Positions 40,340 through 49,937 of a stretch of 64,000 bases of DNA are shown here, piece after piece. Numbering within the stretch: the stretch's first letter is position 1; each line of letters opens with the position of its first letter. The position numbers and the translations under genes were made by a program. The notes below the pieces were generated by a model. The model was not told the origin of the DNA. It ran no database searches and was given only the letters and a program-made list of their open reading frames with translations. The stretch spans positions 224,584 to 288,583 of the forward strand of contig NZ_JAERQE010000004.1 of the NCBI RefSeq assembly GCF_016734765.1, written 5' to 3'. The DNA is from Microvirga soli. GTDB taxonomy: Bacteria > Pseudomonadota > Alphaproteobacteria > Rhizobiales > Beijerinckiaceae.

Positions 40340-43048
40340 CTATGCGTCCTTCAAACGCCCGAGCGCCTCTTCCATCTTCGCCTTGCGGCTCAGGGCCTCG
40401 TCGCGGCGCTCGCGCTGCTCCTCGACCACCTCTTCCGGCGCGCGCTTGATGAAGTCGGCGTTGCCGAGCTTCGCGTCGATCTTGCCGACCTCTCCATCGA
40501 GCTTCTGGATCTCCTTGGCGAGACGTGCGCGCTCAGCATCAAGGTCGATCACGCCCTCCAGCGGCAGGGCCGCTGTCTCGCCGCGGATGAGGAGCTGAAT
40601 CGAGCTCTTCGGCGCGGCATCGGCGAAGGAGATGTCGGAGATGCGTGCGAGACGCTTCACGATATCGCCCCAGCGGCCGGCGCGTGCCTGCACGTCGGCG
40701 GAAGGCGCCACGAGAACCAGCGGGATCTGCGCGCCTGCCGGTACGTTCGTCTCGGAGCGGGCGGAGCGGATCTCGTTGACGAGGTCGACCACCCAGCCGA
40801 TCTCGGCCTCGGCCTGCGTGTCGATGAGGTGATCGAGGCTCGACCATGGGCTCAACGCCAGGATCGCCTCGCGACGCGGGCCGTCCTCGCCCTTGATCGC
40901 CCACAGCTCTTCCGTGAGGAAGGGCATGAACGGGTGCAGGAGCTTGCAGATCTCGTCGAATATGAACGCGATCGTCGCGCGGGTCTCATTCTTCGCAGGT
41001 GAATCCGCGCCTTGCAGCACCGGCTTGGCGAGTTCGAGCGTCCAGTCGCAGAACACGTTCCAGACGAAACGGTAGGCCGAGAGCGCCGCTTCGTTGAACT
41101 TGTAGGCCTGAATGCCCGCGGACACCTCGTTGATCGCCTTGGCGCACTCGCTGAGCGCCCACTTGTTGAGCGTCTCCTTGACGGCTTTTGGGTCGAAGCC
41201 CTCGACGCGCCGGCACTCGTTCATCTCGGCGAAGCGCGCCGCATTCCAGATCTTGGTGGCGAAGTTGCGATAGTTCTCCACGCGCTGCACGGAGAGCTTG
41301 ATGTCGCGCCCTTGGGCTGCCATCGAGGCGAGCGTCATGCGCAGGGCATCGGCACCGTACTGCTCGACCACGTCGAGCGGGTCGATGACGTTGCCCTTGG
41401 ACTTCGACATCTTGGCGCCCTTCTCGTCGCGGACGAGGGCGTGGATGTAGACCGTGTCGAAAGGCACTTCGTCCATGAAGTGCAGGCCCATCATCATCAT
41501 GCGGGCGACCCAGAAGAAGATGATGTCGAAGCCCGTCACCAGGGTGTTGGTCGGGTAGTAGCGCTTGAGTTCCGGCGCATCGTTCGGCCAGCCGAGGGTC
41601 GAGAACGGCCACAGGGCAGACGAGAACCAGGTGTCGAGCACGTCCTCGTCGCGCTTGAGATCGACGTCCTTCCCGTGTTTGGCACGCGCCTCGGCCCGAG
41701 CCTCTTCTTCGCTCATGGCCACGTAGGCATTGCCCTGATCGTCGTACCAGGCCGGGATCTGGTGACCCCACCAGAGCTGGCGCGAGACGCACCAGGGTTC
41801 GATGTTCTCGAGCCACTGGAAATAGGTCTTTTCCCAGTTCTCGGGCACGAACTTGGTCTGGCCCTTGCGCACCACGTCGAGCGCGCGGTCAGCGAGCGGC
41901 TTCACGTTCACGTACCATTGGTCCGTGAGGTAGGGCTCGATCACCACGTTCGAGCGGTCGCCGTGCGGCACCACGTGGGTATTCGGCTCGATCTGAACGA
42001 GGATCTCGCGCTCTTCGAGCATGGCGATGATGCGCTTGCGCGCCTCAAAGCGATCCAATCCATCAAGGGCGAGAACAGCCTTCAGTTCGTCCGTCTGAGC
42101 GAGCCCATTGAGGAAATCTTCGTTGCCGGAGAGCGCAAGCTGCGCCTCGGTACCGAAGATGTTGATGAGCGGCAGCTTGTGACGCTTGCCGACCTCGAAA
42201 TCGTTGAAGTCGTGAGCCGGCGTGATCTTCACCGCGCCTGTGCCCTTCTCCGGGTCGGAATACTCGTCGGCGACGATCGGAATGCGGCGTCCGACCAGCG
42301 GCAGGATTACGTACTGGCCGATCAGGTCCTTATAGCGCTCATCCTCGGGGTGCACGGCCACGGCCACGTCACCCAGCATGGTCTCGGGGCGCGTGGTCGC
42401 GACGGTGATCGAGCGGTTCGGCATACCGTCGATGGCGTAGCGGATGTGCCAGAGATTGCCCTTCACCTCGACCTGCATGACCTCAAGGTCCGAGATCGCC
42501 GTCTGGAACTTGGGGTCCCAGTTCACGAGGCGCTTGTCCTTGTAGATCAGGCCCTGCTTATAGAGGTCGACGAAGACCTTGAGCACGGCTTTGGACAGGC
42601 CCTCGTCCATGGTGAAGCGCTCGCGCGACCAGTCGCAGGAGGCGCCGAGGCGCTTGAGCTGGCGCACGATGGTGCCGCCTGACTCTTCCTTCCACTCCCA
42701 GACCCGGTTGATGAACTCTTCGCGGCCGAGGTCGCGGCGCTGGATCTGGCGCTCGGCTAGCTTGCGCTCCACCACCATCTGGGTGGCGATGCCGGCATGG
42801 TCCATGCCGGGCTGCCAGAGCACATCCTTGCCCCGCATCCGCTCGAAGCGACAGAGGATATCCTGAATCGTGTTGTTGAGAGCATGCCCCATATGGAGCG
42901 AGCCGGTCACGTTCGGCGGCGGGATGACAATCGTGTAGGGTACGGCGTTCTTGCGATCCTCGCGGCCAGCCTTGAAGGCCTCGGCCTCCTCCCAGCGGGT
43001 GGCAATGCGTGCTTCGACAGAGGAAGGATCGAACGTCTTGTCCATCAT
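40340..43048 (-). CDS. valS: Valyl-tRNA synthetase
   Basis: A 902-residue class I aminoacyl-tRNA synthetase charging tRNA-Val. The HIGH-type motif is PPNVTGSLHMGHALN and the KMSKS motif is GAKMSKSKGNVIDP; the CP1 editing domain lies between (TTRPETMLGDVAVAVHP), and a C-terminal coiled coil (LDAERARLAKEIQKLDGEVGKI) ends the protein. The MMDKTFDPS start at 43048 fits the family, although no good ribosome-binding site is seen. popZ and tolC lie upstream on the same strand, a conserved order in Hyphomicrobiales. Confidence 0.96.
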   Translation of the reverse strand: MMDKTFDPSSVEARIATRWEEAEAFKAGREDRKNAVPYTIVIPPPNVTGSLHMGHALNNTIQDILCRFERMRGKDVLWQPGMDHAGIATQMVVERKLAERQIQRRDLGREEFINRVWEWKEESGGTIVRQLKRLGASCDWSRERFTMDEGLSKAVLKVFVDLYKQGLIYKDKRLVNWDPKFQTAISDLEVMQVEVKGNLWHIRYAIDGMPNRSITVATTRPETMLGDVAVAVHPEDERYKDLIGQYVILPLVGRRIPIVADEYSDPEKGTGAVKITPAHDFNDFEVGKRHKLPLINIFGTEAQLALSGNEDFLNGLAQTDELKAVLALDGLDRFEARKRIIAMLEEREILVQIEPNTHVVPHGDRSNVVIEPYLTDQWYVNVKPLADRALDVVRKGQTKFVPENWEKTYFQWLENIEPWCVSRQLWWGHQIPAWYDDQGNAYVAMSEEEARAEARAKHGKDVDLKRDEDVLDTWFSSALWPFSTLGWPNDAPELKRYYPTNTLVTGFDIIFFWVARMMMMGLHFMDEVPFDTVYIHALVRDEKGAKMSKSKGNVIDPLDVVEQYGADALRMTLASMAAQGRDIKLSVQRVENYRNFATKIWNAARFAEMNECRRVEGFDPKAVKETLNKWALSECAKAINEVSAGIQAYKFNEAALSAYRFVWNVFCDWTLELAKPVLQGADSPAKNETRATIAFIFDEICKLLHPFMPFLTEELWAIKGEDGPRREAILALSPWSSLDHLIDTQAEAEIGWVVDLVNEIRSARSETNVPAGAQIPLVLVAPSADVQARAGRWGDIVKRLARISDISFADAAPKSSIQLLIRGETAALPLEGVIDLDAERARLAKEIQKLDGEVGKIDAKLGNADFIKRAPEEVVEEQRERRDEALSRKAKMEEALGRLKDA

Positions 43049-43139
43049 GATAAGTACCGGCCTGTTGGCGCGAACAACGCGCAAGCAAGACGGCTACAAA
43101 CCGGACCGACCGGCCGAAGTCAACAGAGGGGCTGAAATC

Positions 43140-43724
43140 TCAGCCCCGGCTGCGGGTCACCCGTTCGATTTCGGTTCGGACCAGGCGCTCGACCAGGGAA
43201 GGAAGATTGTCGTCGAGCCATGTCTTCAGCATCGGCCTCAACATCTCCTTCATCAGGTCCTCGACCGTCTGAGGCTGCGCGGGCCTGACCGTCTCGCTCA
43301 GGCGATCAAAGGCGCCGGACACCGAGGCGCTGGTCTCGCGGGAGAGGAGAACATCGGCAACCGCTGGGACAGGCTTGGCCGCAGCCTTCAGGACGGGCTC
43401 GGGCACGACAATCGGCTCGGGCTTCGGCTCCTGCGGTGCGCCATAGCCCTTCCAGTCGGAATCGGATCCTGCCTCGGAAATAAGATCGGCCAAAGCGGCA
43501 TCCCCTCGGCTCCACGGGCCCAGAAGCGGTTCATTGGGGCTTGTGCCGACGAGGGGCGACACATGCAGTTCCGCAATGTCCAGCACGTTCTTCAGGGGTG
43601 AGGAACTCGGCTCCTGGGGCTCTGAGGGTGGCGGAACCTCCTGGTCGTCGGAGATGATCCGCCTGATGGAAGCCAAAATATCTTCCATCGAAGGATCGTT
43701 AACTTTCAGGCTCGATGAACCCAT
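43140..43724 (-). CDS. popZ: Polar organizing protein PopZ (DUF2497)
   Basis: A 194-residue protein that forms a polar scaffold anchoring the chromosome origin and cell-cycle signalling proteins. The two conserved ends are clear: PSMEDILASIRRIISDD near the N-terminus and VEDLMKEMLRPMLKTWLDDNLPSLVERLV at the C-terminus, joined by a Pro/Glu-rich disordered middle. The ATG at 43724 is chosen to give the family start; a GTG 11 codons upstream is possible. It lies 91 bases before valS and 85 bases after a terminator ending tolC. Confidence 0.9.
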   Translation of the reverse strand: MGSSSLKVNDPSMEDILASIRRIISDDQEVPPPSEPQEPSSSPLKNVLDIAELHVSPLVGTSPNEPLLGPWSRGDAALADLISEAGSDSDWKGYGAPQEPKPEPIVVPEPVLKAAAKPVPAVADVLLSRETSASVSGAFDRLSETVRPAQPQTVEDLMKEMLRPMLKTWLDDNLPSLVERLVRTEIERVTRSRG

Positions 43725-43808
43725 AGCCGCATCCAAATCAAAAACTTCAAGAATCACATTCTCATGAATGTTCGTTAAGTATTTTACTGAAGTATTAAGA
43801 AAACAAGC

Positions 43809-43836
43809 GGGGCCAGAACTTTTTGGTTCTGGCCCC
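43809..43836 (-). terminator. Terminator after tolC
   Basis: Stem GGGGCCAGAAC / GTTCTGGCCCC (11 bp) with a 6-base loop, followed on the minus strand by GCTTGTTTTCTT. It separates tolC from popZ. Confidence 0.85.
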
Positions 43837-43844
43837 GAAACTTA

Positions 43845-45257
43845 TCAACGACCATCCGGCGTCGATGTACCGATCCAAAGATCTTTGACCTGATCGTAAT
43901 GGACCTTCGGGCTGTAGTGATTGACCTTCAGGGCGAGGGCGCGGGAGTTCAGCCGCCCCATGGCGTTGACGAGGCTGTAGGAGGCAACCACCCGGTCGCG
44001 CTGGGCCTGGATGAGATTGACGCGCGCGGTGAGAAGTTCCTGCTGAGCGTTCAGCACGTCGAGAGTCGTGCGCTGGCCGACACGGGCCTCTTCGCGCACG
44101 CCGCTGAGTGCGGTTTCAGCGGCATCGATCTGCGCCTGAGCGGCTTGGATCTGAGCGCGGGCTGCCTCCAGGCGCCCCCAGGACGAACTCACCTGAGACC
44201 GAACCTGATCACGCACCAGATCGGCCTCAAGGCGACGTTGCCCGGCCTCTTCCTTGGCCTGACGGGTGGCGGAGTAAACCTGACCGCCCTCATAGATCGG
44301 CACCGTCAGCCGCGCGACGACGGAGGCCGACAGAGCACTGTCCCCAACCGCCTGGCGGTCGTAGCGCTGGTCGATTGATCCCGCGACGCCCAATTGCGGC
44401 GCAAGGGCGCCCTGGGCCACCTTCACCTGCAGTTCGGCCACATCCACGGCGTGCTGACGCGCCTTGATTGCCGGATGCTCATTCAAAGCGGCCTTTATTG
44501 CGGCGTCGACAGAGCGCGGCGTCAGTCTGTCCAAGGGGCGACCAGGCGCAAGCTGCTGCGGCTCGACACCGACGACTTGACGATACACCGCGATGCTGTT
44601 GCGCAGGTTGGCTTCGGCCAAGCTCGCTTCGGACCGGGACGCTGCAAGGCGCGCTTCCGCCTGGGCGACGTCGGTTCGGGTCACCTCACCGACATTGAAG
44701 CGGTCGCGGGTCTGCCGCAACTGCTCGTCGATGACCTCGACGTTGTTGCGCTGCAGGTCCAGGATGGCCGTATCCCGCAGGACGTCCATGTAGGCTGTCG
44801 CGGCATCGAGCAGGATGTTCTGCTCGGTCGTGTTCAGTTGTTCCCGCGAGCCGAGAACACCGGACTCCGCCGCGCGAACGCGGTTGCTGGTCTGAAACCC
44901 GTCGAAGATGGACTGGTTGATCTCAACGCCGAAACCGCGAGGGGTCGAGCGGCTTATGCTGCTTCCGCCCCCGAAAGGGGTGCTCGGCCTGCCCGTATCA
45001 GCTTCCGTGAAGGTCCGGCCGATGTCCGCCGTCCCATTGATCCGGGGGCGATAGCCTGATTTCGCCTGCGCGACGTCCTCGTCCCGGACCCGAACGCCAG
45101 CCCGCTGGGCGTTGATTTCGGGATTGTTGCCATAGGCGCGCGCCAAGGCACTGTCCAAGGTCTCCGCCGACACCCCGCTGGCGCCCGTCAGCACGAGCAC
45201 CGAGGTCATGGCCCCAAAGAGCAAGCGATACGTCTTCTTGGAATTCTTCTCGTTCAC
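43845..45257 (-). CDS. tolC: TolC family outer membrane channel
   Basis: A 470-residue outer membrane exit duct for type I secretion and drug efflux. A signal peptide (to about residue 31, GASGVSA) precedes ETLDSALARAYGNNPEINA. Two TolC repeats of coiled-coil helices and strands follow, with DRFNVGEVTRTDVAQAEARL in the first and EARVGQRTTLDVLNAQQELL in the second. The GTG at 45257 is chosen because CAGG is 5 bases upstream; the longer frame has no signal peptide. No membrane fusion protein adjoins, so it likely serves several systems, perhaps including the RTX protein at 5.9-7.8 kb. Confidence 0.92.
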   Translation of the reverse strand: MNEKNSKKTYRLLFGAMTSVLVLTGASGVSAETLDSALARAYGNNPEINAQRAGVRVRDEDVAQAKSGYRPRINGTADIGRTFTEADTGRPSTPFGGGSSISRSTPRGFGVEINQSIFDGFQTSNRVRAAESGVLGSREQLNTTEQNILLDAATAYMDVLRDTAILDLQRNNVEVIDEQLRQTRDRFNVGEVTRTDVAQAEARLAASRSEASLAEANLRNSIAVYRQVVGVEPQQLAPGRPLDRLTPRSVDAAIKAALNEHPAIKARQHAVDVAELQVKVAQGALAPQLGVAGSIDQRYDRQAVGDSALSASVVARLTVPIYEGGQVYSATRQAKEEAGQRRLEADLVRDQVRSQVSSSWGRLEAARAQIQAAQAQIDAAETALSGVREEARVGQRTTLDVLNAQQELLTARVNLIQAQRDRVVASYSLVNAMGRLNSRALALKVNHYSPKVHYDQVKDLWIGTSTPDGR

Positions 45258-45447
45258 GCGCACCTGCCTAGCGATCCAAGGCTGTCGACCGCCATCGACG
45301 CCATTTAGAAATCGTTCCGACTCAAAGCGCAACAATACCCATCGGAATCGAGTCGGCAACAACGCGCTGCGCCCAATTCCATTTTTGCGCCTGGGTGGCG
45401 CAAAAAAGCGACACCGCGAGCCTTAGAAATTAAGATCTTCGAAAGGA

Positions 45448-46110
45448 TTAGAACCTGAAGCCCGGAGCCTGAACAAAGGTGCTGAGCAGAGGGGCGGCCG
45501 CCTCGAACAGGGTGCGCTCGCCGATGGCATCGCCTGTGCGCACATAGAGGGTCGCACGGGCTGCGCGCCCGCGACCCTTCACGCAGGCAAGACGTCCGCC
45601 TTCGGCAAGCTGCTGGAGCAGCGCCTCCGGGCGAACCTCGACAGCGCCGTTGATCAGAATGGCGTCGTAGGGAGCATTGCCAGCGTAGCCCTGTTCCAGA
45701 GGCCCCGCCACAACAGTGACGTTTCCTGCACCGGCCGCGCTCAGGCTCTGCCTCGCAGCGCCGGCAAGGGCATCGTCCGCTTCGAGCGCCGTCACCTGGG
45801 CTCCAAGTTCGTGGAACACAGCCGAGGCGTAGCCCCGTCCGCAGGCCACATCGAGAACGCGTTCTCCAGCCTCGATCCCGATAGCCTGGACCAGTCGTCC
45901 CAGGATCATCGGAGAGAGCATGTAGCGCCGCTCGGCACCCTCGCCGACGAGAACATCCTGGTCGATATAGGCAAGCTCTTCACGGCCTGGGAGCACGAAA
46001 AGCTCGCGCGGCACCGTGTCCATGGCGTCGAGAAGAGAGATGTCGTTCACATCGAAAGTGCGCAGCTGGCCATCAACCATGATACGGCGCGCTTGAGCGA
46101 AATCGACCAT
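45448..46110 (-). CDS. Protein-L-isoaspartate O-methyltransferase family
   Basis: A 220-residue SAM-dependent methyltransferase of the PCMT group, which repairs damaged aspartyl residues. Visible: MVDFAQARRIMVDGQLRTFDV, ELFVLPGREELAYIDQDVLVG, the SAM-binding GERVLDVACGRGYASAVFHEL, and GPLEQGYAGNAPYDAILINGA. The usual SQP motif reads MLSPMI here, so catalytic use on isoaspartate is uncertain. AAAGG lies 8 bases before the ATG at 46110. The gene lies upstream of tolC on the same strand, as in other Hyphomicrobiales. Confidence 0.85.
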   Translation of the reverse strand: MVDFAQARRIMVDGQLRTFDVNDISLLDAMDTVPRELFVLPGREELAYIDQDVLVGEGAERRYMLSPMILGRLVQAIGIEAGERVLDVACGRGYASAVFHELGAQVTALEADDALAGAARQSLSAAGAGNVTVVAGPLEQGYAGNAPYDAILINGAVEVRPEALLQQLAEGGRLACVKGRGRAARATLYVRTGDAIGERTLFEAAAPLLSTFVQAPGFRF

Positions 46111-46132
46111 CGACAGTGCCTTTAGAATTTGT

Positions 46133-46206
46133 TGGAGGCCTCGCCCGGAATCGAACCGGGGTGCAAGGATTTGCAGTCCTCTGCGTAACCACTCCGCCAC
46201 GAGGCC
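46133..46206 (-). tRNA. tRNA-Cys (anticodon GCA)
   Basis: 74 bases including an encoded CCA. Acceptor stem GGCCTCG / CGAGGCC, anticodon loop CTGCAAA, T arm GGTTCGATTCC. Only 22 bases separate it from the pcm-like gene downstream on the same strand. Confidence 0.96.
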
Positions 46207-46302
46207 ATCCGGGGCGTGCCGCGAACGCGACGGCTGCTCCATAGCAAGCGTCCCCTCAAAGAGCAACAGGGCCTTTTGAACTCCGGCACGCCAACAAGGG
46301 GG

Positions 46303-46330
46303 TTGCAACGCCTGAAACCCGTGCTATATG
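46303..46330 (+). promoter_or_regulatory. Probable promoter of tRNA-Asn
   Basis: TTGCAA (46303-46308), 16 bases, TATATG (46325-46330); transcription would start about 80 bases before the tRNA. Confidence 0.5.
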
Positions 46331-46417
46331 CCTCCCACCTCGCCGGGGAACGGTCTTTGAAGACACCACGGCGCTCAAGAAGCTCTAAAGATTAGCTTCT
46401 TTGGAGGGTAGGCTTAT

Positions 46418-46492
46418 TCCGGCGTGGCGCAGCGGTAGCGCAGCGGACTGTTAATCCGTTGGTCGTAGGTTCGAATCCTACCGCCGGAGCCA
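46418..46492 (+). tRNA. tRNA-Asn (anticodon GTT)
   Basis: 75 bases including an encoded CCA. Acceptor stem TCCGGCG / CGCCGGA, discriminator G, anticodon loop CTGTTAA, T arm GGTTCGAATCC. Confidence 0.96.
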
Positions 46493-46575
46493 ACCTCCCC
46501 TCACTTCCCAATCAAAACTTGTCGATCTGCACACTCATCTGTCGCGCCTTCCAAGCGCGGCTGTATTGTGCCCGC

Positions 46576-48057
46576 ATGAGCAGCGATTCACCCCCACCGG
46601 TTCTGGTCTGGTTCCGCGACGATCATCGCCTGAGTGACAACCCTGCCCTGTCGGCCGCAGCAGCCGCCGGGTCACAGGTTCTATGCTTCTATGTGCTCGA
46701 TGACGCGTCCGAGGGAAGCCGCCCGCTGGGAGGCGCAGCCCGCTGGTGGCTCCATGGATCGTTGAAGGCGCTCGGCGATGCTTTGGAGCGCGCCGGCTCC
46801 AGCCTTCTCCTCCTGAAAGGCCCCGCCCTCACCGTGGTCGAGAGCGTGGTGCGGGCAACCGGCGCCTCTGCCATCTACTGGAACCGGCGTTATGGCGCGG
46901 CCGAGATTGCCGTGGACAGCGCCATCAAAGCACGCTTGGCTGATCGCGGGATCAAAGCCCACAGTTTCAATGGCCGGCTCCTGCACGAACCCTGGGAGAT
47001 TACGAACCGGGCCGGCAAGCCTTTCCAGGTCTTTACACCATACCTCCGGGCCGTGAACGCCCGGTCCATCAAGCCTCCGCTTCCGGCCCCTCGATCATTG
47101 GCAGGCGGCGTCTGGGCACCGTCGATTCTTGATCAGGCCGTCTCGCTGACGGAACTCGACCTCGAACCCTCATCCCCTAATTGGGCTGGCGGCATCAGGC
47201 AGGAATGGCAGCCAGGCGAGTATGCCGCTCAGGCCCGGCTATCCCGGTTTATCGACACAGGACTGAGGGGCTATGCCGAGGGGCGGGATCGGCCCGGGCA
47301 GGAGGGGACGTCGCGCCTGTCGCCGCATCTGCGCTTCGGAGAGATCAGCCCGCGACAGGTTTGGCATTCGATTCTAAGAGCTGTGGCCGATGACCCCGGC
47401 CTGGAGCGGGATGCGGAGAAATTCCTAAGCGAGATCGCTTGGCGAGATTTCACCCACCAGCTGCTTCATTTCTATCCCCGTCTTCCGGATAGGCCACACA
47501 GCAGCCGGTTCGAGAACTTTCCCTGGAACGAGGATCGCCATGCTCTCAGAGCCTGGCAGAGAGGCCTCACCGGCTATCCCATCGTCGATGCCGGCATGCG
47601 CCAGCTCTGGCAGACGGGCTGGATGCACAACCGGGTGCGCATGATCACGGCTTCTTTCCTGGTGAAGCACCTGCTGACCGATTGGCGTCAGGGGGAAGCC
47701 TGGTTCTGGGACACGCTCGTCGATGCGGATGCGGCCAACAACGCCTTCAGCTGGCAGTGGATCGCGGGCTCCGGTCCAGATTCGGCCCCCTTCCACCGGA
47801 TCTTCAATCCAGTGACCCAGGGCGAGAAGTTCGATCCCGAGGGGGATTACATCCGAACCTATGTGCCGGAGCTCTCGCGGCTGCCGCCAGCCTTCGTCCA
47901 CAAGCCCTGGGAGGCTCCGCCCGGTGTGCTTCGTGGAGCGGGCGTGGCGCTCGGTGAGACCTATCCAGAACCTGTCGTTCCCCATGGCCCCGCACGCGAG
48001 CGTGCCCTCGAGGCCTTTCGCAGCCTGCGGGGCTTGTCATCGGAACCCTCCGTCTGA
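46576..48057 (+). CDS. phrB: Deoxyribodipyrimidine photolyase
   Basis: A 493-residue flavoprotein that repairs UV-induced pyrimidine dimers with blue light. N-terminal antenna domain: VLVWFRDDHRLSDNPAL. C-terminal FAD domain: TSRLSPHLRFGEISPRQVW, WRDFTHQLLHFYP, TGYPIVDAGMRQLWQTGWMHNRVRMI and WQWIAGSGPDSAPFHRIFNP. These are the class I CPD photolyase motifs. The frame is open back into tRNA-Asn, so the ATG at 46576 is chosen; no clear ribosome-binding site. The gene lies 84 bases downstream of the tRNA. Confidence 0.93.
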   Translation: MSSDSPPPVLVWFRDDHRLSDNPALSAAAAAGSQVLCFYVLDDASEGSRPLGGAARWWLHGSLKALGDALERAGSSLLLLKGPALTVVESVVRATGASAIYWNRRYGAAEIAVDSAIKARLADRGIKAHSFNGRLLHEPWEITNRAGKPFQVFTPYLRAVNARSIKPPLPAPRSLAGGVWAPSILDQAVSLTELDLEPSSPNWAGGIRQEWQPGEYAAQARLSRFIDTGLRGYAEGRDRPGQEGTSRLSPHLRFGEISPRQVWHSILRAVADDPGLERDAEKFLSEIAWRDFTHQLLHFYPRLPDRPHSSRFENFPWNEDRHALRAWQRGLTGYPIVDAGMRQLWQTGWMHNRVRMITASFLVKHLLTDWRQGEAWFWDTLVDADAANNAFSWQWIAGSGPDSAPFHRIFNPVTQGEKFDPEGDYIRTYVPELSRLPPAFVHKPWEAPPGVLRGAGVALGETYPEPVVPHGPARERALEAFRSLRGLSSEPSV

Positions 48058-48141
48058 CATCCAACGAAGGGAATGGCTTGACCCACCAGGGCCATTGCCG
48101 TCAGCATCGCCCCTCGCCTTTTTCCATATGTTGAGACGCAC

Positions 48142-48864
48142 ATGACCGCCACCGCACTGCTTTTCCGCGACGATGCCTATGCCACCTCCTGCGAAGCGCG
48201 GGTTGTGGCGACCACGCCGGAGGGCGGGGTCATTCTCGACCGCACGATCTTCTACGCTCAGGGCGGCGGGCAGCCGGGCGATGTGGGTACTCTCGTGACG
48301 GCCACCGGTGACCGGATCGAGATCACCAACACCGTCTATGGCGCGGACCGTTCGCAGGTGGCGCACTTGGTTGGAGTGGAAGCGGCATCCCGGCTGGCCG
48401 AAGGCGAAACCGTCACTGTGCAGCTCGACTGGCCGCGGCGTCTTAAACGCATGCGCGTCCACACGGCGCTTCATCTCCTCAGCGTCGTGCTGCCCTATCC
48501 GGTCACCGGCGGCTCGATCGGCGATGGTGACGGAAGGCTCGATTTCGATATCCAGGATGCGGGCCTCGACAAGACAGCGATCACGGACCAGCTGAACGCA
48601 CTCATCGCCCGCGATGCGCCGGTCACGGAGCGCTGGATCACCGATGAGGAGCTCGATGCTAATCCCGGCCTCGTGAAGACCATGTCGGTGAAGCCGCCGC
48701 GCGGGTCCGGGCGGGTGCGTCTGGTGGAAATCGAGGGCATCGATCTTCAGCCCTGCGGCGGAACGCATGTGCGGCGTACGTCAGAGATCGGCCCGGTCGT
48801 CATCACCGACATCGAGAAGAAGGGCAAGCAGAACCGCCGCGTTCGCCTGTCCCTCGCTGAATAA
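48142..48864 (+). CDS. Alanyl-tRNA editing protein AlaX
   Basis: A 240-residue free-standing editing domain that removes serine or glycine from mischarged tRNA-Ala. It holds the metal-binding motifs HTALH and CGGTH (IDLQPCGGTHVRRTSEIG) and FYAQGGGQPGDVG, typical of AlaX. It lacks the aminoacylation domain. The gene lies 84 bases after phrB and 29 bases before sseA, on the same strand; AlaX and SseA often neighbour each other and sulfur amino acid genes in rhizobia. Confidence 0.9.
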   Translation: MTATALLFRDDAYATSCEARVVATTPEGGVILDRTIFYAQGGGQPGDVGTLVTATGDRIEITNTVYGADRSQVAHLVGVEAASRLAEGETVTVQLDWPRRLKRMRVHTALHLLSVVLPYPVTGGSIGDGDGRLDFDIQDAGLDKTAITDQLNALIARDAPVTERWITDEELDANPGLVKTMSVKPPRGSGRVRLVEIEGIDLQPCGGTHVRRTSEIGPVVITDIEKKGKQNRRVRLSLAE

Positions 48865-48893
48865 TGCTTTCACACGCTCAAAAGGAGTGGCCT

Positions 48894-49751
48894 ATGTCCG
48901 AGCCCTTCGTGTCCACTGCCTGGCTGCAAGAGCACCTGAATGACCCGAACCTCGTGGTCGTCGATGGCTCCTGGTATCTGCCAACGCAAAACCGTGATCC
49001 GCAGGCCGAGTATCTCGCAGGTCACATCCCTGGCGCAGTCCGGTTCGACATCGACACCGTGAAGGACAGCTCGTCCTCCCTGCCCCACATGCTGCCTTCG
49101 CCCGAGGCATTTGCAAAGGCTGTCGGAGCGATGGGGATCAGCGAGAGCATGACCATCGTGGTCTATGACGGCGCGGGCCTTTTCTCGGCTCCGCGTGTCC
49201 GCTGGACGTTCCAGGCGTTCGGCGCACGCAACGTCTCGATCCTCGACGGCGGCTTTCCCGCCTGGAAGGCTGAAGGACGTCCGATTGAGACCGGGCCGGA
49301 ACAGCCCCGTGCTCCTCGCACCTTCACACCGGCTTTCAACGCGTCTGTTGTTGCGGATGCCGCGGTCGTGCAGCAATCCTTGCAATCGAAGACAGCTCAG
49401 GTGGTCGATGCCCGACCGGCCAACCGCTTCCAGGGCGAGGCCCCCGAGCCGCGTCCTGGCCTTCGCATGGGTCATATCCCGGGCAGCCTCAACCTGCCCT
49501 TTGACCGGATCGTCGAGAACGGCCGCTTGAAGGACAAGAATGGACTTGAGAAGGCGATTGCCGAGGCCGGGATTGATCCCAGTCAGCCGGTGATCACCAG
49601 TTGCGGCTCCGGCGTCTCGGCCGCCATCCTTAGCGTGGCATTTGAGGTCGCAGGCCACCCGATCAAGGCGATCTATGATGGTTCCTGGGCTGAATGGGGC
49701 GCACGGGAGGATCTCCCCGTCGCGACAGGATCGGGAGCGAAGAGAGGATAA
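48894..49751 (+). CDS. sseA: 3-Mercaptopyruvate sulfurtransferase
   Basis: A 285-residue protein with two rhodanese domains, transferring sulfur from 3-mercaptopyruvate in cysteine breakdown. The N-terminal inactive domain (VSTAWLQEHLNDPNLVVVDGSWYLP) is followed by the active one with the CGSGVSA loop (ITSCGSGVSAAIL), which fits mercaptopyruvate rather than thiosulfate as donor. AAGGAG stands 6 bases before the ATG at 48894; an ATG ten codons upstream overlaps alaX and is less likely. A two-way terminator follows. Confidence 0.92.
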   Translation: MSEPFVSTAWLQEHLNDPNLVVVDGSWYLPTQNRDPQAEYLAGHIPGAVRFDIDTVKDSSSSLPHMLPSPEAFAKAVGAMGISESMTIVVYDGAGLFSAPRVRWTFQAFGARNVSILDGGFPAWKAEGRPIETGPEQPRAPRTFTPAFNASVVADAAVVQQSLQSKTAQVVDARPANRFQGEAPEPRPGLRMGHIPGSLNLPFDRIVENGRLKDKNGLEKAIAEAGIDPSQPVITSCGSGVSAAILSVAFEVAGHPIKAIYDGSWAEWGAREDLPVATGSGAKRG

Positions 49752-49888
49752 TCCTCACAGAACACTCACCCCAATGCCATCACCGGCCTTGTGGCGGTGA
49801 TCTCGATGAAGTGAGGCGCCACGCTTTTCCGACCGAGATAGCCAGGACAAGCCCAGCCATGACGTTAGGATGGGTAATCAACCCAAAC

Positions 49889-49918
49889 AAAAAGGCCCGA
49901 GATATCTCGGGCCTTTTT
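49889..49918. terminator. Bidirectional terminator between sseA and aapP
   Basis: A perfect 30-base palindrome centred at 49903/49904, with AAAAAGGCCCGAG on the left and CTCGGGCCTTTTT on the right, between converging genes. Confidence 0.9.
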
Positions 49919-49937
49919 GTATTCTATCAGCTCTGCC

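Noticed and set aside
41012..42682. 556-codon open frame opposite valS
   Set aside because: Antisense shadow; valS motifs are unambiguous on the minus strand.
46459..46575. 39-codon upstream extension of the photolyase beginning inside tRNA-Asn
   Set aside because: It would overlap the tRNA; the ATG at 46576 begins the conserved domain.
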